Assembly (NCBI RefSeq): GCF_010686705.1
Contig: NZ_JAAGWY010000001.1
Location: 868,001 to 932,000 of the forward strand
Length of the DNA stretch: 64,000 nucleotides
Source: Leifsonia tongyongensis
GTDB lineage: Bacteria > Actinomycetota > Actinomycetes > Actinomycetales > Microbacteriaceae
Direction of reading: 5' to 3'
Part shown: piece after piece, positions 58,995 to 64,000 of the stretch
Layout: the number at the start of each line of letters is the position of its first letter
How positions within the stretch are numbered: the first letter of the stretch is position 1
Made by a program: the position numbers and the translations under genes
Notes under the pieces: generated by a model
Told to the model about the DNA's origin: nothing
What the model saw: the letters and a program-made list of their open reading frames with translations, nothing else
The model's database searches: none

Positions 58995-59935
58995 AGTTCA
59001 TGTCCAATCTGGCGGCGGAGGTAGATCCAGGAGCAGGCGACGACGATGATCGTGAGGACGACCGCGATCGCGCTGCCCACTGCGGGGTCGAGCAGGAGGA
59101 ACGACTCCCGGTACATGGAGAGTGCGAGCGTCTCCGATGAGCGGTTCGGGCCACCCTGCGTGAGGACCCAGATCACATCGAAAGCCCGGAGGGCGTTGGT
59201 GATGGTGAGGCCGATGACCACGATGGTGGTCGGGCGAAGCTGCGGGAAGATCACGTCCTTGAAGCGGATCCAGCCGTCGGCGCCGTCGAGCGCGGCCGCC
59301 TCGGTCGTCTCACGCGGGATGGTCTGCAGCCCGACCATGAAGAGGACCACGTTGACACCCGTCGACTGCCACGACGCGATGAGGATGGCCGCGATGACGT
59401 TCAGGGGCCAGTGCAGCAGCCACTGGATCGGCGAGTCCGCCGACGTCAGACCGAAAGCGTTGAGCGCCTGGTTGAGCGAGCCCTGACTCGTGAAGATGAT
59501 GTTGCCGATGATGGCGACGATCGTTCCGGCGAGGGCGTAGGGGAGGATGACTACGGCCCGGGCGACGGCGCCGAGTTTCATGGCGCTCGTCATGATGGCA
59601 ATGCCGAGCCCGAAGAGGACGGGCAGGATGAGGGCGCCGATCGCCCAGATGAGCGTGTTGAGCAGGGACAGCTGGATGTTCGGGTCCTGGAACATCGTGA
59701 CGTAGTTGTCGAGCCCGGCGAACCCTGCCCCGCCGTTGCCGAAGAACGAGCGGACGATCGTGTAGCCGAACGGCACCAGGAGGACGATTCCGACGAAGAG
59801 CGCCGCGGCCCCGAAGAACGGCGTGGCGGAGAGCCTGTCGCGAAGCTCGTGGTGTGGCCTGTTCCTGCGGCGGCGGGCGCGTGGCGCCGCCGGCGGCTCT
59901 AGTACCGTGCGTGGCGGGTCTGTGAGTGTCGTCAT
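58991..59935 (-). CDS. Sugar ABC transporter permease (MalF type)
   Basis: Permease of 314 residues with an Arg-rich cytoplasmic N-terminus, six helices and the EAA loop RETTEAAALDGADGWIRFKDV. It forms the channel with the MalG-type partner. ATG 59935 follows AGGAG by 7 nt. It lies 80 bp downstream of the binding protein, with no terminator between. Confidence 0.92.
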   Translation of the reverse strand: MTTLTDPPRTVLEPPAAPRARRRRNRPHHELRDRLSATPFFGAAALFVGIVLLVPFGYTIVRSFFGNGGAGFAGLDNYVTMFQDPNIQLSLLNTLIWAIGALILPVLFGLGIAIMTSAMKLGAVARAVVILPYALAGTIVAIIGNIIFTSQGSLNQALNAFGLTSADSPIQWLLHWPLNVIAAILIASWQSTGVNVVLFMVGLQTIPRETTEAAALDGADGWIRFKDVIFPQLRPTTIVVIGLTITNALRAFDVIWVLTQGGPNRSSETLALSMYRESFLLLDPAVGSAIAVVLTIIVVACSWIYLRRQIGHEL

Positions 59936-60015
59936 GCGAACGCTCCTGTCGCGTTGTGGAGAAGGTGAAGCGTGCCGGGGTGGGCCGGCAGTTCGTGCCG
60001 GCCCACCCCTGGCGA

Positions 60016-61329
60016 TCAGCCGATGCTCGGGTTCTTGTCCCAGGCGGCCCATTCGGTCTTGGCCTGGTTCTTGAGGTCGGACATCGTCTTGTCAGGGTTG
60101 CTCGGGTCGACCATGAACCCGCCGAGAGTGCTGATGGTCGACTGGACGAGCTTCGGGGGAAGCGACTCGTAGTAGCGGTTGAGGATCGTCGGCTTCTCGG
60201 AGGCGACCTGCGAGGCGACGCTCTTGATGACGGCATCGGTCGCTACCACCTGGGGGTTCGGCGAGGAGTCGCCGATGTAGCCGCTCCAGATCGACTGCAC
60301 CGGAGCCGTCAGCCAGGCGGCGATCGCCTTCAGGGCGCCCGCCTTGTGCGGAGCGTTCTTCGGAACCGCGATCGCTCCACCTTCGAGGAACACGCCCGGT
60401 GCCTGACCGTCGGTCATCGACGGTGTCAGGAAGGCGCCGTACTCCGAGTCCGTCAGGCCAGCGGTCTTGAAGAGGCCGTTCGCCCACGTGCCCATCGGAA
60501 CCATGGCGACCTTGCCGGCCTTCATTGCTGCCGGGCAGTCGAAGGTCTTGGTGTCGGCCGAGGTCGTCCAGCCGTTCTTGATCCACTTCTGCCAGGTCGT
60601 CAGAGCCTGCTTGACCTCGGGGGCGTCGAAGCTCGCCTTGTTGTCGGTGAGGTTCGTGTAGAAGTCGGGGGAGACCGCGCCGACGAACATCTGGAACGGG
60701 ACGAACGACGGCCAGCCCTCGCTCTGGCCGGTGCAGAACTGGTAGCCCGCGCCCTTGAGCTTTCCGAGGTCCGACTCGAGCTCCGACCAGGTCGTGGGGG
60801 GAGCCGAGATGCCTGCCTTCTGGAAGGCCGTCTTGCTGTAGAACGTCACCCAGTAGGACTGCACGAACGGTACGGCGTAGACCTTGCCTTTGTACGAGTA
60901 GTAGGGGCGGAGGTCGTTGCTGATCTGGCCGGCCTTGACGGCGTCGTCCCACTGCTTGGTGAGATCCTGCAGCTGGCCGGTGGCCGCCAGGCCCTGCAGC
61001 ATCTTGCCGCTCCACCACTTGATGATGTCCCCGGACTTGTTGGTCGGCAGCGACGACAGGACGGTCTGCGTGTAGTTGGCGGTCGACGGGAGTGCGATCG
61101 GGTTGAGCGAGTAGCCGGTCGTCTTGGCAATCTCGTCGCCCGCCTTGACGAAGCCGTCTTTCCACTGCGGGTTGTCGTTGTACATCGTCAGCGGCTGGAT
61201 GCCGCCTTTCGCAGTGGTGTCACTGGCCGACGCGCTACACCCCGTGAACGCGGTGCCGATCAGCGCTGCAGCCGTGACGGCGAGGAGCGCTCGGGTCGCT
61301 CGCCTCGGCTTGAAGACTTTCCGTTCCAT
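60016..61329 (-). CDS. Sugar-binding lipoprotein of ABC importer (family 1)
   Basis: Extracellular solute-binding protein of 437 residues. The signal peptide ends in the lipobox FTGCSAS (Cys about residue 31). The mature chain has the CUT1 oligosaccharide-binding fold. ATG 61329 follows AGAGGTG. It is the first gene of the operon with two permeases and the GH38 enzyme, so mannose-containing oligosaccharides are the expected ligands. Upstream are one GntR site and two LacI-type palindromes. Confidence 0.9.
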   Translation of the reverse strand: MERKVFKPRRATRALLAVTAAALIGTAFTGCSASASDTTAKGGIQPLTMYNDNPQWKDGFVKAGDEIAKTTGYSLNPIALPSTANYTQTVLSSLPTNKSGDIIKWWSGKMLQGLAATGQLQDLTKQWDDAVKAGQISNDLRPYYSYKGKVYAVPFVQSYWVTFYSKTAFQKAGISAPPTTWSELESDLGKLKGAGYQFCTGQSEGWPSFVPFQMFVGAVSPDFYTNLTDNKASFDAPEVKQALTTWQKWIKNGWTTSADTKTFDCPAAMKAGKVAMVPMGTWANGLFKTAGLTDSEYGAFLTPSMTDGQAPGVFLEGGAIAVPKNAPHKAGALKAIAAWLTAPVQSIWSGYIGDSSPNPQVVATDAVIKSVASQVASEKPTILNRYYESLPPKLVQSTISTLGGFMVDPSNPDKTMSDLKNQAKTEWAAWDKNPSIG

Positions 61330-61389
61330 TACTTCACCTCTCTGTGAGTTATGCAGGTGCGGAGCTTGGCGGCCCGACCGTGCCGATAG

Positions 61390-61405
61390 TCTTGCATACA
61401 AGTAT
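61390..61405 (-). promoter_or_regulatory. GntR operator upstream of the transporter/GH38 operon
   Basis: On the minus strand ATACTTGTATGCAAGA, with arms CTTG/CAAG, matches the site in the promoter of the GntR gene at 54192-54207. It overlaps a GATACT -10-like box about 60-70 nt before the binding-protein start. Confidence 0.72.
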
Positions 61406-61460
61406 CCAAGGATCCAGCCGAATATCGTCCGGGGATGATCAATGGCCGGGATTAATTGCT

Positions 61461-61536
61461 TTTGGTATCGTTACCAAAGCACAAACGAGGGGTAGCGCGT
61501 AAGACTCGGCGCATCTCAATTTGGTAACGATACCAG
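61461..61536. promoter_or_regulatory. Two LacI-type operators TTGGTAACGATACCAA
   Basis: Sites at 61461-61478 and 61520-61536 are the same sequence in opposite orientation, with centres about 59 bp apart. They lie upstream of the GntR site and the binding-protein gene. The second is flanked by GCGCATC/GATGCGC arms. Two spaced palindromes allow DNA looping by a tetrameric repressor. Confidence 0.78.
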
Positions 61537-61556
61537 CCGATGCGCGATCACACAGC

Positions 61557-61593
61557 AGAAGCCGCGGTCCCTGGAAAGGGGACCGCGGCTTCT
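61557..61593 (-). terminator. Strong hairpin terminator of the 61609-62016 gene
   Basis: Perfect 15-bp stem (61557-61571 with 61579-61593) with a 7-nt loop, 15 bp past the stop codon of the minus-strand gene. There is no T tract, as is common in high-GC actinobacteria. Confidence 0.75.
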
Positions 61594-61608
61594 GAGGTCA
61601 GCGCGGGA

Positions 61609-62016
61609 TCAGCCGCCGAAAGTGACGGGCACCACGGGCGCGACCGGCGCAACAGCGGGTGTGGGCGTCGGCAGCTGGACGACAGGCGCAACAGAGGGCG
61701 AAGACGCGACAGGCGCGGGCGCGGACGTGAGCGTCGGGGTCGGCGTCGAAGCGGCCGCGGCGCGGCGCCCGGCGACGGGCGCCGACTCGTCGGGCGAGTG
61801 CAGCCCGATCTCACGAAGTCGCTCGTCTGACCATCCGGCCTGCTTCGCGGCCTGCCACGCCAGCTCGTATTCGAGGATGGCCGCATCGAGTGCGTTCATC
61901 CGCTGGGCAAGCTCGCGGACCGCATCGATGCGTGCCTTGATTTCCGATTCGAGAAGTGCGTTCGCTCGCTGAGCAGCCATGTCGGGGTCCACTGAGATTC
62001 CGTAGGGGTTGTTCAC
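61609..62016 (-). CDS. Hypothetical protein with Pro/Ala-rich tail
   Basis: Protein of 135 residues. The N-terminal half is helical (ALLESEIKARIDAVRELAQRM) with LAWQAAKQAGWSDERLREIG, and the C-terminal 50 residues are a disordered Pro/Ala/Val/Thr tract. No membrane segment is seen. I do not recognise a function. GTG 62016 follows AAAGGA. It is divergent from the DNA ligase, with an 11-bp-stem hairpin between. Confidence 0.7.
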   Translation of the reverse strand: MNNPYGISVDPDMAAQRANALLESEIKARIDAVRELAQRMNALDAAILEYELAWQAAKQAGWSDERLREIGLHSPDESAPVAGRRAAAASTPTPTLTSAPAPVASSPSVAPVVQLPTPTPAVAPVAPVVPVTFGG

Positions 62017-62143
62017 GATACGTCCTTTCGTTCACATGGCGCCGGAGAACGCGATCGATCTGTCGACGCGGTCTTTCGGAGCAAAGGCTGTAACTCGGGT
62101 GTGTGCAGACTGAGCATAACCAGAAAGACCGTTCTGTGGGTTG

Positions 62144-62171
62144 TTTGGGGGACAAATCACTGTCCCCCAAA
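62144..62171. other. 11-bp-stem inverted repeat in divergent intergenic region
   Basis: TTTGGGGGACA (62144-62154) pairs with TGTCCCCCAAA (62161-62171) around a 6-nt loop. It lies upstream of both flanking genes and lacks a T tract, so it is more likely an operator or RNA element than a terminator. The rest of 62017-62250 shows no gene. Confidence 0.6.
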
Positions 62172-62250
62172 TCGGGCGACACGCGCCAGGTCCCGGTCCC
62201 AGCCGTCCGCTGATCGGCCGGGCGTCGGCGGCCGGTGCCAGACTGGAGCC

Positions 62251-63774
62251 GTGCTGCTCGACGAGCTGGTGACCACCGCAGACACCGTCGCGTCCACCCG
62301 GTCGCGCCTGGCGAAGATCGACGCGCTCGCGACCCTTCTTGCCCGGCTCGAGCCGGACGAGATCGCTCCAGCGGTGGGGTTCCTCGTCGGAAGACCGCGA
62401 CAGGGTCGGGTCGGCGTCGGCTGGCGCGGTGTCGCGGCCGCGATGGGAGAACCGGCGGATGTCGCGAGCCTGTCGATCGCCGACCTCGACGGGTTGCTCG
62501 ATCGGCTGGGTGCGGCATCCGGGGCGGGTTCGGCCGGCGACCGGGGCCGCGAACTCCGCGAACTGACCGCACGGGCCACCGAACGGGAACAGGGTTTCAT
62601 CGCCCGGGTCCTGCTCGGCGAGATGCGCACAGGCGCCCTGGAAGGCGTGCTCACCGACGCGATCGCCCGGGCCGCCGATCGCCCCGGCGCCACCGTTCGG
62701 CGGGCGGCGATGCTATCGGGTGATCTCGGCGAGACGGCTCGCCTCGCGCTCACCGGCACGGCTGACCAGCTCGACGCCGTCGGGCTCGTCGTGGGCCGGC
62801 CCGTGCTGCCGATGCTCGCCGCGTCGGCGTCGAGCCCGTCGGCCGCTCTCGAGATCACGGGCGAGGCATCCGTCGAATACAAGCTCGACGGCGCACGCAT
62901 CCAGGTGCACCGCGCCGGGGACAGCATCCGCGTCTTCACCCGCAACCTGGCCGACATCACCCATCGGGTGCCCGAAGTGGTCGAGGTGGTGCGCCGCCTC
63001 CCGGTGCGCGACGTGATCCTCGACGGGGAGACGCTCTCGCTCGATGAAGACGGCGCACCGCGCCCGTTCCAGGAGACGATGTCGCGCTTCGGGGCGGATG
63101 CCGCGCGCGAGACGATCCTGCATCCGTGGTTCTTCGACGTGCTCCATGTGGACGGGCGCGACCTGCTCGACGAACCGTTGGCGACCCGGCTCGCCGAACT
63201 CGAACGCATCGCCGGCGAGCACCGCATTCCCGGAGAGGTGACCGACGACCCGGCGGTCGCCGAACGGGTCTCCCGCGACGCTCTTGCAGCCGGACAGGAA
63301 GGCGTGGTCGTCAAAGCGATCGGGTCGCCGTACGCAGCCGGTCGGCGGGGTTCGAGCTGGATCAAGGTGAAACCGGTGCTCACCTACGACCTCGTCGTGC
63401 TCGCCTGCGAATGGGGTTCCGGCCGGCGCCAGGGCTGGCTCTCCAACCTTCATCTCGGCGCGCTGGACCCCGCAGGCGAGTTCGGCGAACCGGGAGCGTT
63501 CGTGATGGTCGGCAAGACCTTCAAAGGCCTCACCGACGACGTGCTGCGGTGGCAGACGGAGTACTTCCCGCAGATCGAGGTGGGCCGCACGGCGAACACC
63601 GTATGGCTCGAGCCGACGACGGTCGTCGAGATCGCGATCGACGGCGTGCAGCGATCGAGCCGCTACCCGGGTGGCATCGCGCTGCGGTTCGCGCGCGTCA
63701 AGCGGTACCGCGACGACAAGTCGGCGGGCGACGCCGACACGATTCAGACCCTGCGTGCCCTCCTGAAGGTGTAG
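62251..63774 (+). CDS. ligB: ATP-dependent DNA ligase LigB
   Basis: Non-homologous, non-essential-type ATP-dependent ligase of 507 residues, the exact length class of mycobacterial LigB. An N-terminal DNA-binding domain (about 1-195) precedes the adenylation domain with motif I EYKLDGARIQVHR (Lys accepts AMP), motif III-like WFFDVLHVDG, motif IV EGVVVKA and motif V SSWIKVKP, then an OB domain. GTG 62251 follows TGGAG. It supplements the NAD-dependent LigA in repair; no Ku or polymerase gene is adjacent. Confidence 0.93.
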   Translation: MLLDELVTTADTVASTRSRLAKIDALATLLARLEPDEIAPAVGFLVGRPRQGRVGVGWRGVAAAMGEPADVASLSIADLDGLLDRLGAASGAGSAGDRGRELRELTARATEREQGFIARVLLGEMRTGALEGVLTDAIARAADRPGATVRRAAMLSGDLGETARLALTGTADQLDAVGLVVGRPVLPMLAASASSPSAALEITGEASVEYKLDGARIQVHRAGDSIRVFTRNLADITHRVPEVVEVVRRLPVRDVILDGETLSLDEDGAPRPFQETMSRFGADAARETILHPWFFDVLHVDGRDLLDEPLATRLAELERIAGEHRIPGEVTDDPAVAERVSRDALAAGQEGVVVKAIGSPYAAGRRGSSWIKVKPVLTYDLVVLACEWGSGRRQGWLSNLHLGALDPAGEFGEPGAFVMVGKTFKGLTDDVLRWQTEYFPQIEVGRTANTVWLEPTTVVEIAIDGVQRSSRYPGGIALRFARVKRYRDDKSAGDADTIQTLRALLKV

Positions 63775-63777
63775 CCG

Positions 63778-64000
63778 TCAGGTCTCCTGGGTGTGCGTCT
63801 GGAGCGGATACTCGGCGCCGTCGATGATCTCGGCCTGACTCTTCTTGGCGCGCGGACTGATCACGAAGATGTACAGGGCGTCGAGGATCCCAGCCGAATT
63901 GACGGCGAACAGCGTTGCGAACCACGGCTTGCTGTCGTCTTTCGCGGCCCTCCAGAGCGATGCGGCCTTCCAGGCCAGCGACCACACGATGAGCGCGACC
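63778..64000 (-). CDS. DUF5652-type membrane protein, cut by window edge
   Basis: At least 73 residues of a small protein with one or two hydrophobic segments (VALIVWSLAWKAASLW and FATLFAVNSAGILDALYIFVI) and a polar tail. The pattern WKA..LWRAAKDDSKPWF matches DUF5652 proteins, which have no assigned function. The reading frame stays open to position 64000, so the true start is outside. Its stop is 3 nt from the ligase stop, convergent. Confidence 0.75.
   Translation of the reverse strand, partial: VALIVWSLAWKAASLWRAAKDDSKPWFATLFAVNSAGILDALYIFVISPRAKKSQAEIIDGAEYPLQTHTQET

Overview
The window is high-GC DNA with dense, often overlapping genes (ATGA and GTGA junctions), many GTG starts, several probable leaderless promoters (a -10 box 6-7 nt before the start codon) and the GGATGC/GCATCC bias typical of Microbacteriaceae. 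FbiC (F420 biosynthesis), a LigB-type ATP-dependent DNA ligase, a 13E12-type DUF222-HNH gene and small actinobacterial families support an actinobacterium, most likely Microbacteriaceae. This assignment is inferred from gene content and style; no 16S gene is present. I see no tRNA, rRNA, CRISPR array or complete insertion sequence.

Layout. (1) 1-8 kb: fbiC (cut by the left edge) is divergent from a five-gene operon for reductive pyrimidine and beta-alanine catabolism: ureidopropionase, dihydropyrimidinase, an LLM-class F420-type oxidoreductase, an aminotransferase and malonate/methylmalonate-semialdehyde dehydrogenase. (2) 8-18 kb: a Pyr4-like membrane protein with its HTH regulator behind an unusual leader-peptide repeat, then aldo/keto reductase, thioesterase, HD, SDR, TetR, TPR, RibD-like, GH13 and PAP2 genes. 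(3) 18.3-20.5 kb: a 15-bp repeat array next to a DUF222-HNH gene. (4) 20.6-26.5 kb: a fused E1 and an E2 of a 2-oxoacid dehydrogenase, divergent from a VOC protein and a GntR regulator, with matching operators between them. (5) 26.6-36.4 kb: a branched-chain-amino-acid-type ABC importer and, divergent, a LacI-controlled catabolic operon (beta-hydroxyacid dehydrogenase, degenerate M24 protein, aldehyde dehydrogenase). (6) 36.4-40.4 kb: GH15, Dabb, SDR and two small conserved proteins. (7) 40.4-46.5 kb: an oxidative sugar or sugar-acid operon (enolase-superfamily dehydratase, TPP enzyme, GMC oxidoreductase, gluconate-dehydrogenase subunit 3, membrane protein). (8) 46.6-48.1 kb: ArsR plus a His-rich CDF metal exporter. 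(9) 48.1-61.4 kb: L-fucose-type catabolism (SDR, FAH hydrolase, L-fuconate dehydratase, FadR, aldo/keto reductase, mutarotase) next to a GH38 alpha-mannosidase and sugar ABC importer operon, together suggesting glycan scavenging. (10) 61.6-64 kb: a hypothetical protein, DNA ligase LigB and a DUF5652 protein cut by the right edge.

Regulation is unusually legible. Four local systems have recognisable operators: LacI (GCAATCGATTGC type), GntR (ATTG-N4-CAAT), FadR (AGACATCGGA) and GntR (CTTG-N4-CAAG). A fifth LacI-type palindrome (TTGGTAACGATACCAA) occurs three times around the mannosidase/transporter and mutarotase genes with no obvious cognate regulator in the window. A second theme is short in-frame repeats: three proteins carry exactly three 18-bp units, and others carry 15-, 17- or 36-bp units.
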